DNA of 39,342 bases, taken from NCBI GenBank assembly GCA_016935695.1, contig JAFGQL010000069.1, positions 1-39,342 of the forward strand, read 5' to 3'. Made by a program: the position numbers and the translations under genes. The notes beneath the pieces were generated by a model, which did no database searches, was not told the origin of the DNA, and saw only the letters and a list, made by a program, of their open reading frames with translations. Source of the stretch: Spirochaetales bacterium (lineage in GTDB: Bacteria > Spirochaetota > Spirochaetia > JC444 > Marispirochaetaceae). This document shows, piece after piece, positions 8,299 through 14,984 of the stretch (the stretch's first letter is position 1; each line of letters begins with the position of its first letter).

Positions 8299-9929
8299 TA
8301 AGCGCTCAAAATATCACTCTGTCCTTTGGAGAACGCGTTCTTTTCAAGGACGTCAACATTAAATTCGTACCCGGCAACTGCTACGGCGTCATCGGCGCTA
8401 ACGGTGCCGGCAAATCAACATTCCTGAAAATACTGTCCGGTGAAATATCCGCCGACAAAGGCGATATCATTACACCGCCCAATTCCCGTATCGCTGTCCT
8501 CCGTCAGGACCAGTTTGCCTTTGACGAATACCCGGTTCTGCATACCGTCATCATGGGGTACAAGAAACTCTACGATATCATGATGGAAAAGGACGCGATT
8601 TACCAGAAAGAGGACTTTTCTGAAGAAGACGGTATCCGCGCCGCGGAGCTTGAAGGGGAATTCGCCGAAATGAACGGATGGGAAGCGGAATCAGAAGCCG
8701 GCCGCCTGCTGGCAGGGCTGGGCCTGGATACCGAATTCCACGACAAACACATGAAAGAGCTGGAAAGCAATCAGAAAGTGCGGGTGCTCCTGGCCCAGGC
8801 CCTCTTCGGCTCGCCGGACATACTGCTGCTGGACGAACCCACCAACAACCTCGACCTGGAGTCCATAGCCTGGCTGGAGGAATTTTTGTACAATTTTGAA
8901 AATACGGTCATTGTTGTCAGCCATGACCGGCATTTTCTGAACCGGATATGCACCCATATAGCCGATGTCGACTTCGGAAAAATAACCATGTATGTCGGTA
9001 ATTACGATTTCTGGTACATGTCCAGCCAGCTTGCCCTCCGCCAGATGCGCGACGACAAGAAGCGCCGGGAGGACAAGATCGCCGAACTGAAAGAGTTCAT
9101 CCAGCGTTTCAGTTCCAATGCCGCCAAATCAAAACAGGCAACCTCAAGAAAAAAACTGATCGACAAGCTCACTATCGACGACATCAAACCGTCTTCGCGG
9201 CGGTTTCCCTTTGTTAAATTTGAACCGGAAAGGGAGTGCGGCAAGAAAATCCTTGAAATCAGAAACCTGACAATTACCGTGGAAGAAGAAGCCCGGGTCA
9301 AGGACTTCTCCCTCTCGGTACAGCCGGGAGATAAAATTGCTTTTATCGGGCCCTACCATCAGGCAAAAACCCGGCTCTTCGACATCCTTGCCGGCACCGC
9401 CGAACCGGAAAGAGGAGAAATCGAATGGGGCACCACAATAAGCACCGCGTATTTCCCGAAAGACAATACCAGCTATTTTGAGTCGGACCTCGACCTTGTC
9501 AGCTGGCTTCGGCAGTTTTCCAACATAGAAGAAGAAGCGGTGGTACGCGGGTTCCTGGGAAGAATGCTGTTTTCCGGCGATGAGGCGCTGAAAAAGGTGA
9601 AAGTCCTGTCGGGGGGGGAAAAAGTCCGCTGCATGCTGTCTATGATGATGCAGAGCGGCGCGAACTTCCTGATCTTCGACGAACCGACGAACCACCTCGA
9701 CCTGGAATCCATCACCGCCCTGAATAACGGCCTGATCGATTTCAAGGAACCGGTAATGTTCACCTCCCATGACCATCAGTTTGTGGATACCGTCGCGAAC
9801 AGAATCATCGAGTTTACCCCGGGCGGCATCATCGACCGGCGCATGCGGCTTGATGATTACATGTCTGACGAAAAAGTACGGCTCCTGCGTGATGAGCTTT
9901 ACCACGGCCATGGAAGCGTAGTAATTTAA
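8295..9929 (+). CDS. ybiT: YbiT-type ABC-F ATPase
   Basis: Soluble twin-ATPase protein of the ABC-F class, which acts on the ribosome rather than as a transporter. It follows E. coli YbiT segment by segment: VIGANGAGKSTFLKILSG, RQDQFAFDEYPVL.TVIMG, RVLLAQALFGSPDILLLDEPTNNLD, the inter-domain linker RFSSNAAKSKQATSR, and LSGGEKVR with FDEPTNHLDLES. Walker A of domain 1 is canonical (G34-K40-S41). The domain 1 signature is degenerate (LESNQK, 156-161). Walker A of domain 2 is degenerate as well (GPYHQAKT, 352-359, with Ala in place of the last Gly). The domain 2 signature is intact. In a head-to-tail ABC pair the two altered motifs face the same nucleotide. GGAG precedes the ATG by 10 bp. It may be cotranscribed with the nucleotidase downstream. 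Confidence 0.92.
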   Translation: MISAQNITLSFGERVLFKDVNIKFVPGNCYGVIGANGAGKSTFLKILSGEISADKGDIITPPNSRIAVLRQDQFAFDEYPVLHTVIMGYKKLYDIMMEKDAIYQKEDFSEEDGIRAAELEGEFAEMNGWEAESEAGRLLAGLGLDTEFHDKHMKELESNQKVRVLLAQALFGSPDILLLDEPTNNLDLESIAWLEEFLYNFENTVIVVSHDRHFLNRICTHIADVDFGKITMYVGNYDFWYMSSQLALRQMRDDKKRREDKIAELKEFIQRFSSNAAKSKQATSRKKLIDKLTIDDIKPSSRRFPFVKFEPERECGKKILEIRNLTITVEEEARVKDFSLSVQPGDKIAFIGPYHQAKTRLFDILAGTAEPERGEIEWGTTISTAYFPKDNTSYFESDLDLVSWLRQFSNIEEEAVVRGFLGRMLFSGDEALKKVKVLSGGEKVRCMLSMMMQSGANFLIFDEPTNHLDLESITALNNGLIDFKEPVMFTSHDHQFVDTVANRIIEFTPGGIIDRRMRLDDYMSDEKVRLLRDELYHGHGSVVI

Positions 9930-9933
9930 GCTG

Positions 9934-9967
9934 ACAGGACAATAACTGCGTCGCGGCCCGGTCCTGT
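9934..9967 (+). other. Inverted repeat between ybiT and the nucleotidase gene
   Basis: ACAGGAC (9934-9940) and GTCCTGT (9961-9967) form a perfect 7-bp stem around a 20-nt GC-rich loop. No T-run follows, so it is not a convincing terminator. It could stabilise the ybiT message. Confidence 0.3.
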
Positions 9968-9999
9968 TGCAAAACTAAAAACAAGGAGTCCGTTGACAC

Positions 10000-11367
10000 G
10001 TGGCAGTATTCGTTAACCGCACCCTCAACATGAAAAAAATCCAGGTCGTCGGTTTCGACATGGACTATACCCTTGTCCGCTACAACGCAGAGGATTTCGA
10101 ATCCTTAAGCCACCGCCTGGCCTCCGCCTACCTGGTACACAGCATGGAGTACCCCAAGGAGCTTCTGGATCTGGAGTTTGATTTCAGCCGCGCCATCGTC
10201 GGTCTGGTGATCGACAAACGCAACGGGAACCTCCTTCAGGTGAGCCGCTACGGCAAAGTGAAAACCTCCTACCATGGAATGACCGAAATCACCTACCGGG
10301 AACAGAACAAAATATACGGAGAACGGGCAATCGATGTGAGGGATGCCGAGTTTGAAAGTCTGGATACCTCCTTCGCCATTTCCAACGGGGTGCTCTTCAG
10401 CCAGCTCGTTGAATTAAAGAAATCGGGCATACCTCTCCCGGATTACAGAACCCTGGCAAACGATGTAGTGACAGCCATCGATATGTGCCACCGCAACGGA
10501 TCCATCAAGGCAGAGATCCTCAAAAACCCGGAGCGCTACATCATAAAGGACCCCAAGGTGCCTGAACTTCTTGAGCGCTACCTTGATTACGGCAAGAAGC
10601 TCATCATCATAACCAATTCGGATTACCTCTACACCCAGAGAATCCTCGATTACGCCCTGGATCCTTACTGGAAAAACCATACATCATGGAAGGACGTGTT
10701 TTCCCTGGTGATAACCTTCGCGAACAAACCCGGCTTTTTTGAACGAAACGCCAATATACTGAAAGTCGATGAAACAACCGGGATGCTGAAAAACTATGAC
10801 GGAATTCTGGGCCCTGGGATATACCAGGGCGGATGGTTCAAACAGGTAGAGGACAGCCTTAAGGTCAGCGGCAGTGAAATACTGTATATCGGAGACCACA
10901 TCTACGGCGATGTCATCTCCATAAAAAAGGAATGCGGATGGCGGACCGCCCTGGTGCTGGGGGACCTGGAAAAGGAAATACAGGGAATGCACCGCTCCCG
11001 GGGCATACAAACCCAGATCGACATGCTCATGAATCACAAACAGGACATGGAAGCGGAAATAAACGAAATGGATATTCAAAAATATGAAGGAAAGAAGATA
11101 TCCAGAGATAAACTCGATGAACTGTACCAGGAAATGGACAATATCAACAGGAAAATATCTGACCTGATAAAGAAATACAATACGTACTTTAATCCCCATT
11201 GGGGTCAAATTCTCCGCGCGGGGAACGAAGAAAGCCGCTACGCTGAACAGGTTGAACGCTACGCATGCGTGTACATGACAAAGGTCTCGGACCTGTGGGA
11301 CTGTTCACCAAAAACCTATTTCAGACCAATGAAACGCATGCTGCCTCATGAGTGGGAACAACCCTGA
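10000..11367 (+). CDS. HAD-family 5'-nucleotidase (HAD-IG, cytosolic purine nucleotidase-like)
   Basis: Predicted nucleoside-5'-monophosphate phosphatase. HAD motif I is GFDMDYTLVRY, with nucleophile Asp20 and acid/base Asp22. A later motif (ILYIGDHIYGDVI) supplies the magnesium-binding acidic residues, and KLIIITNSDY is motif II. The insert from roughly 340 to 395 is strongly charged and probably coiled-coil, as usual in this family (animal NT5C2/NT5DC relatives and their bacterial homologues). 455 residues fits the family. The start is a GTG with AAGGAG about 12 bp upstream; Met11 is an alternative. The gene converges with the receiver gene, separated by a hairpin. IMP/GMP turnover is the likely role, by family. 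Confidence 0.88.
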   Translation: MAVFVNRTLNMKKIQVVGFDMDYTLVRYNAEDFESLSHRLASAYLVHSMEYPKELLDLEFDFSRAIVGLVIDKRNGNLLQVSRYGKVKTSYHGMTEITYREQNKIYGERAIDVRDAEFESLDTSFAISNGVLFSQLVELKKSGIPLPDYRTLANDVVTAIDMCHRNGSIKAEILKNPERYIIKDPKVPELLERYLDYGKKLIIITNSDYLYTQRILDYALDPYWKNHTSWKDVFSLVITFANKPGFFERNANILKVDETTGMLKNYDGILGPGIYQGGWFKQVEDSLKVSGSEILYIGDHIYGDVISIKKECGWRTALVLGDLEKEIQGMHRSRGIQTQIDMLMNHKQDMEAEINEMDIQKYEGKKISRDKLDELYQEMDNINRKISDLIKKYNTYFNPHWGQILRAGNEESRYAEQVERYACVYMTKVSDLWDCSPKTYFRPMKRMLPHEWEQP

Positions 11368-11385
11368 AGGAGGCAGCGCCGCCTT
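11367..11385. terminator. Bidirectional hairpin between convergent genes
   Basis: AAGG-A-GGC / GCC-G-CCTT forms a 7-bp stem with one mismatch around an AGC loop. It exactly fills the gap between the nucleotidase stop and the receiver stop. No long T-run on either side, so it is a weak or factor-aided terminator. Confidence 0.35.
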
Positions 11386-11742
11386 TCAGTTGAAGAGCCT
11401 GTCTATGGCAACGCGTACCCGTTCCGGCTCGAATGGTTTGACAATAAAGTCCTTTGCTCCCGCGGCAAGCGCCTGGAAAACAAGCTGTTTCTGGCCGACA
11501 GCGGAAACAATAACTATCTTTGCCTCCGGATATTTCTTAATCAGGTTTTCCAGTACCTGAAGGCCGTTCATTTTGGGCATGGTTATATCAAGAGTGACAA
11601 AATCCGGTTTATGCTTTTCGTATAAAGACACAGCTTCCTCGCCGTCCCGGGCTTCAGCTACAATCTCGTATTGCCCCGCGAGCATTTCTTTCAGGCGAAG
11701 CCTCATTATATCCGCATCGTCTACAATCATTCCTCTTGGCAT
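11386..11742 (-). CDS. Single-domain CheY-like response regulator
   Basis: Phosphoacceptor receiver with no output domain. The key residues are in place: the acidic pair Asp8-Asp9 (MIVDDADI), phosphoacceptor Asp52 (FVTLDITMP), switch Ser80 (VIVSAVG) and Lys102 (FIVKPF). 118 residues equals a lone receiver. AAGGAG lies 8 bp before the ATG, and the gap to cheX is 22 bp, so it is the last gene of a kinase-cheX-receiver unit. It probably signals by protein contact. Whether it targets the flagellar motor or another partner is not visible; no flagellar genes are in the window. Confidence 0.93.
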   Translation of the reverse strand: MPRGMIVDDADIMRLRLKEMLAGQYEIVAEARDGEEAVSLYEKHKPDFVTLDITMPKMNGLQVLENLIKKYPEAKIVIVSAVGQKQLVFQALAAGAKDFIVKPFEPERVRVAIDRLFN

Positions 11743-11764
11743 TACCTTGCTCCTTGTTCCCGAA

Positions 11765-12229
11765 TTATTCTTCTGAAAGCGCGATATTTATTTCCAGCAC
11801 ACCTATTTCAGAGATAAAGCTTATGCTTACCGTGGGAATGCTCAAAAAATCCATACTGAAGCCGGTACCGGTAAACACGGCCGGCGGGGTTATGCTGATG
11901 AGGGCGTTTTCTCCCGCCAGTTCGATACTTGCCTTTCCGGTTATCATATTGGCTATTTCGCTCACCGCGCTGTTAGTCATTTTCTTTATTTCCGCCGGAA
12001 GTTTCCCCGGCAGCATGGCCTTAGCCACGTTATACGCAAAATCCCGGTCCATGGAGTAGACCACCTGGCCTTTCACCGGTCCGGTCACGCCGATGATGAT
12101 GCTCACCGGAAGACTGGGCACCGGTGATGTCTTCTTTTTCAGGTCCTTTCTATTGAGCTTGACGCCAACTTCATGCTGAAAAACCTGTACAGCACCCTGA
12201 ATGAACGGGTTTGCAATTTGCGCTTTCAT
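11765..12229 (-). CDS. cheX: CheX-family CheY-P phosphatase
   Basis: Member of the CheC/CheX/FliY phosphatase class, which dephosphorylates CheY-like receivers. The single active-site signature E91-x-x-N94 in NSAVSEIANMITGKAS is clear. One such helix is the CheX pattern; CheC and FliY usually carry two. 154 residues is the normal CheX length, and CheX is widespread in spirochaetes. A good ribosome site (AAGGAG) precedes the ATG. The upstream leader (12230-12377) contains a structured repeat and a strong hairpin. The next gene encodes the likely substrate, and the preceding gene the kinase that phosphorylates it. Confidence 0.9.
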   Translation of the reverse strand: MKAQIANPFIQGAVQVFQHEVGVKLNRKDLKKKTSPVPSLPVSIIIGVTGPVKGQVVYSMDRDFAYNVAKAMLPGKLPAEIKKMTNSAVSEIANMITGKASIELAGENALISITPPAVFTGTGFSMDFLSIPTVSISFISEIGVLEINIALSEE

Positions 12230-12257
12230 CGACTCTCCTTATGTTTGGTCGCTCAAA

Positions 12258-12275
12258 GAGGAGCTTTCGCTCCTC
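12258..12275 (-). other. GNRA-capped hairpin in the cheX leader
   Basis: Read on the minus strand, GAGGAGC-GAAA-GCTCCTC is a perfect 7-bp stem with a GAAA tetraloop. TTT follows, about 25 nt before the cheX ribosome site. It could be a weak terminator/attenuator or a processing site that sets kinase versus CheX levels. Confidence 0.45.
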
Positions 12276-12335
12276 ATTAAGCTCCCGTTGCCCTTTGCGC
12301 TTCAGGGTCAGCAAAGCTGCCCTTCGCTTGTATGG
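12276..12335 (-). repeat. Copy C of the bulged-A hairpin repeat (minus orientation)
   Basis: On the minus strand, AGGG-CAGC-TTT-GCTG-A-CCCT (12323 down to 12304) forms two 4-bp stems separated by a bulged A, with a triloop. The same architecture occurs twice at 39206-39342. Sequence similarity extends on both sides (AAGCGA before; GCGC and GGCAA after). It lies between the kinase stop and cheX. Confidence 0.5.
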
Positions 12336-12377
12336 CTGCCGGCCTTTATTTCAGTATAGGGCCGGTGTTTGCTACGA

Positions 12378-14045
12378 TCAACGGGTTATGCGCAGCGGCA
12401 GCGAGATTGTGAAGGTTGTTCCCTCATTGAGCTTCGCGTTTACTTCGATGGTTCCCCCAAGGACTTCCACTTCCCTTTTCACGGCTGATAATCCTACGCC
12501 GCGGCCTGAAATATCCGTAATTTCCTGGGCAGTTGAAAGACTTTCATGAAAGATGAGCTCATAGGCTTCCCTGTCGCTTAGCTCGGAATCCTCAGGGATA
12601 AGTCCGCGTTCAACGGCCTTTTGGGTTATCAACCGCGGAGAAATTCCTCTGCCGTCATCAGAAAAGGTGAAGTTCAGCCGGGAGGAATCTTTTTCAATTT
12701 TAATGATAATGTTTCCTCCGGGGTCTTTCTGCTGGACTTCCCGCTCTCCCGGGCTTTCTATTCCGTGATCAACCATGTTACGGATCAGGTGAATACAGGA
12801 ACTTACCAGGGAATCAAAGATTTCAGGCAGTACGGTGTACTCGCCGCCTTCTATTTCAAAGCTGGATATTTTTTTCCCAAGCTGTGAGGCCAGATTGTTC
12901 GCGATATCCGGAAAACGCGAGAACAGGTCCTTTACGGGGATTTTCCGGAAATGTTCCAGAACTGCATTTAGTTTTACGTCGGTTGGGTATTTTTTCTTGA
13001 CGTAATTTTCTACCTTTATGTATTCCTTTGTGGGAACCACAACGCTGTCTGCATCTTCGATCCATTTTTTTCCGAGGGTATCGGCAATAATCTTGAGTTC
13101 CGCGTAATATGATTTTTTCAGGTCTATGGAGATTTCATAAAAATCGATCTCTTCTTCATACACCATTTGGTCCGAAATATAGAACTCAAAGTCATGGGCA
13201 ACTTCCTGGGTGTTCACAAAACCGAAAAACCCGGAATTTCCCTTGAAGGTATGCACCCGCCGCATGAGCATTTCCAGGTCTTTTTTAACCGGCGTTTTGT
13301 CCTCGAAAAGCCTGAGCAACTCAAACAATTCGTTTGCCTCATTTATATACGAAGCAAAATAATGCTTGTGGGACACTGCCCTGAGCACCAGGTTCCTCTG
13401 TTCGTTTTCCTTGCGGAGAGTTTCCTCCAGTTTCTTTTCACTCGTTACGTCGGTGATGATACATAAAACCGTATTACCGGGTCCTTCCCGGTACTGCATT
13501 TCCACAAAACGGCCGTTGATGATAGTCTCCTGCTCCAACAGATCAAAAATGACATCCGCCTTGGTTTTTCCCTCAAAATACAGGGTAAGCCCCTGGACGA
13601 ATTCCTGGGCGGCAGTGGGATCATGACTGAACAGCAGATCCTGAACCTGTCTGCCCCCTATGGGCTCGCCGAATATTTCTTCACAGGCCCGGCTGTATTC
13701 AAACTCAATCATGAACTGAGCGTCAAAGGTGAAAAGTCCCTGTCCGGACACATCCATGAGATTGCGCAGGGCGGAGGTCCGTTCGTCTATCCAGCGTTCG
13801 AGGTCCGCATTCATGGAACGCATCACGTGTTCGCGGCGGTCAACAGCATGACCGACAATCCCCAGTACAATCGGTGCGATGCCAATCAGGCCAATAAAGA
13901 CATTCACATTGTCAGTAAGGAAATAACTGACGAGCCAGGCAGCAAGGGGAAAGGGCAGTCCGGCGAGTATACCGAAAACCATGTAGGTATTGGATTTTTT
14001 CTTCAACAGACAGCTCCTCTTTCCTGATCCGGAAACACTGGACAT
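12378..14045 (-). CDS. Membrane sensor kinase: 2 TM, PAS, HPt and CheA-type ATPase
   Basis: 555-residue histidine kinase of unusual make-up. There are two N-terminal hydrophobic segments (FGILAGLPFPLAAWLVSYF and FIGLIGIAPIVLGIV). A PAS-like domain follows (~95-200: GLFTFDAQFMIEFEYSRACEEIFG, ending ITDVTSEKKLEETL). Next is an HPt-like helical domain with phospho-acceptor His265 in RRVHTFKGNSGFFGF, and then a CheA-type ATPase (HLIRNMVDHGIE N-box; DDGRGIS; GRGVGLSAVK). There is no DHp dimer helix of the ordinary type and no C-terminal CheW-like domain, so it should not dock to chemoreceptor arrays. It is followed by cheX and a lone receiver. GGAGG sits very close (about 3 bp) to the ATG. The domain calls are good; the sensed signal is unknown. 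Confidence 0.88.
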   Translation of the reverse strand: MSSVSGSGKRSCLLKKKSNTYMVFGILAGLPFPLAAWLVSYFLTDNVNVFIGLIGIAPIVLGIVGHAVDRREHVMRSMNADLERWIDERTSALRNLMDVSGQGLFTFDAQFMIEFEYSRACEEIFGEPIGGRQVQDLLFSHDPTAAQEFVQGLTLYFEGKTKADVIFDLLEQETIINGRFVEMQYREGPGNTVLCIITDVTSEKKLEETLRKENEQRNLVLRAVSHKHYFASYINEANELFELLRLFEDKTPVKKDLEMLMRRVHTFKGNSGFFGFVNTQEVAHDFEFYISDQMVYEEEIDFYEISIDLKKSYYAELKIIADTLGKKWIEDADSVVVPTKEYIKVENYVKKKYPTDVKLNAVLEHFRKIPVKDLFSRFPDIANNLASQLGKKISSFEIEGGEYTVLPEIFDSLVSSCIHLIRNMVDHGIESPGEREVQQKDPGGNIIIKIEKDSSRLNFTFSDDGRGISPRLITQKAVERGLIPEDSELSDREAYELIFHESLSTAQEITDISGRGVGLSAVKREVEVLGGTIEVNAKLNEGTTFTISLPLRITR

Positions 14046-14067
14046 GCCCTCCGAACCTCATACCGAT

Positions 14068-14096
14068 AGTATATCCTGACTATTCTTTAACCGCAA
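14068..14096 (-). promoter_or_regulatory. Promoter of the sensor kinase operon
   Basis: Minus strand: -35 TTGCGG (14096-14091), 17-bp spacer, -10 TATACT (14073-14068). The leader would be about 16 nt and would hold the GGAGG. Just upstream, GTTAC-N6-GTAAC (14103-14118) could be an activator or repressor site. Confidence 0.55.
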
Positions 14097-14165
14097 GACA
14101 ATGTTACTATTACGTAACTTTGTTCCTGTGTTTAAGTTACTTTTTTGTACACCTAATCATGTGGC

Positions 14166-14254
14166 TTACAAAAAAACCGGGACCTCATGTATTTCTATCG
14201 GCATAAAAGGCAATGAGATTCACCGGGAAAATTCACCATTTTCCCGGTTTTTTT
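14166..14254 (+). ncRNA. Candidate small RNA / orphan attenuator
   Basis: Plus-strand segment with a rho-independent terminator but no plus-strand gene before or after it within several kb. It contains CTCAT (14184-14188) / ATGAG (14213-14217) as an inner stem. Segment 14170-14182 is perfectly complementary over 13 nt to the terminator's right arm plus T-run (14242-14254), so two mutually exclusive folds are possible. The 5' end is a guess from a weak TTTAAG-17-TAATCA promoter (14131-14159). No known RNA family was recognised. Confidence 0.35.
14222..14254 (+). terminator. Strong intrinsic terminator, plus strand
   Basis: ACCGGGAAAAT / ATTTTCCCGGT gives an 11-bp perfect stem with loop TCACC, followed by six further T. 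On the minus strand no T-run follows, so it works for rightward transcription only. Confidence 0.75.
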
Positions 14255-14298
14255 GGCGATTTTTTAAACGAGAAACACTCCCGGTGGCACCGGGTACT

Positions 14299-14910
14299 TC
14301 AGCCGTGGGGGACGGAACAGATGACAGTAAAATCGTTCCCCAGATAGTCCTCTATGATTACCGGCGTACATCCGAACCTCTCAAGAAAGTACCCGATTTC
14401 GGCCGGATCATGATAGCTGTACAGATCTTCCTTGGCGGGGGATTTGATATGAAGCATATTGAATACCACTGCACGCCGGGACACTTTCAGAAGAAGCTCA
14501 ACCGCTTCCTTTAAAAATTGCATATTGTTGCCAATGTTGAGGTTGAAAATGCCCGAGGTGAACACTACATCAAAACTGTCAGGTTGAAAGATATCCTGCT
14601 TGAACATGTCACCGTGAATGAAACGGGCATCCGGATATGCAGCCTGGGCAAGTTCTACCATCTCGCCGAGAATGTCAATTCCGGTATAATCACAGGCTAT
14701 CCCCAGATCTCTGCAGTACCCCCACAGGTCACCGATACCGCAGCCCACATCAAGGAGACTGGCATTGGAAAGATCGACGTTTCGTATGAGCACATCAAAG
14801 CGGGAGGTCTGTGCCGTCCCGCTTTCCCAATCAAGGATCTTATGGTGTTCGTCGTAGCGCTTTATCCGCGGCACATAATGCCGGCGGATGATATCTTCGT
14901 GATCAGGCAT
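14299..14910 (-). CDS. Class I SAM-dependent methyltransferase
   Basis: Small-molecule-type methyltransferase. Motif I is LLDVGCGIGDLWGY, with an acidic residue after the second strand (YTGIDILGEMV) and a motif IV-like stretch (DSFDVVFTSGIFNL). 203 residues is a complete class I fold with no extra domain. The acceptor cannot be told from sequence. A strong promoter (TTGACC-17-TACAGT, 14946-14918) ends 7 bp before the ATG and there is no Shine-Dalgarno, so the message is probably leaderless. It is separated from the OmpA-like gene by a GC-rich hairpin, so it is its own unit. Confidence 0.85.
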   Translation of the reverse strand: MPDHEDIIRRHYVPRIKRYDEHHKILDWESGTAQTSRFDVLIRNVDLSNASLLDVGCGIGDLWGYCRDLGIACDYTGIDILGEMVELAQAAYPDARFIHGDMFKQDIFQPDSFDVVFTSGIFNLNIGNNMQFLKEAVELLLKVSRRAVVFNMLHIKSPAKEDLYSYHDPAEIGYFLERFGCTPVIIEDYLGNDFTVICSVPHG

Positions 14911-14917
14911 CCCGGGT

Positions 14918-14946
14918 ACTGTAGTATCTCAGGGACCGCGGGTCAA
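14918..14946 (-). promoter_or_regulatory. Promoter of the methyltransferase, leaderless geometry
   Basis: -35 TTGACC (14946-14941), spacer exactly 17 bp, -10 TACAGT (14923-14918). Only 7 bp separate the -10 from the ATG at 14910, so transcription should start at or next to the start codon. Confidence 0.65.
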
Positions 14947-14947
14947 G

Positions 14948-14971
14948 GGTGCCGGGGAATGCCCCGGCACC
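14948..14971 (-). terminator. GC-rich hairpin after the OmpA-like gene
   Basis: GGTGCCGGGG-AATG-CCCCGGCACC is a perfect 10-bp stem with a 4-nt loop, 13 bp past the lipoprotein stop. It lacks a T-run, but its stability and position suggest a terminator or 3'-end protector for the minus-strand message. Confidence 0.55.
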
Positions 14972-14984
14972 GCATACTTCCCGG

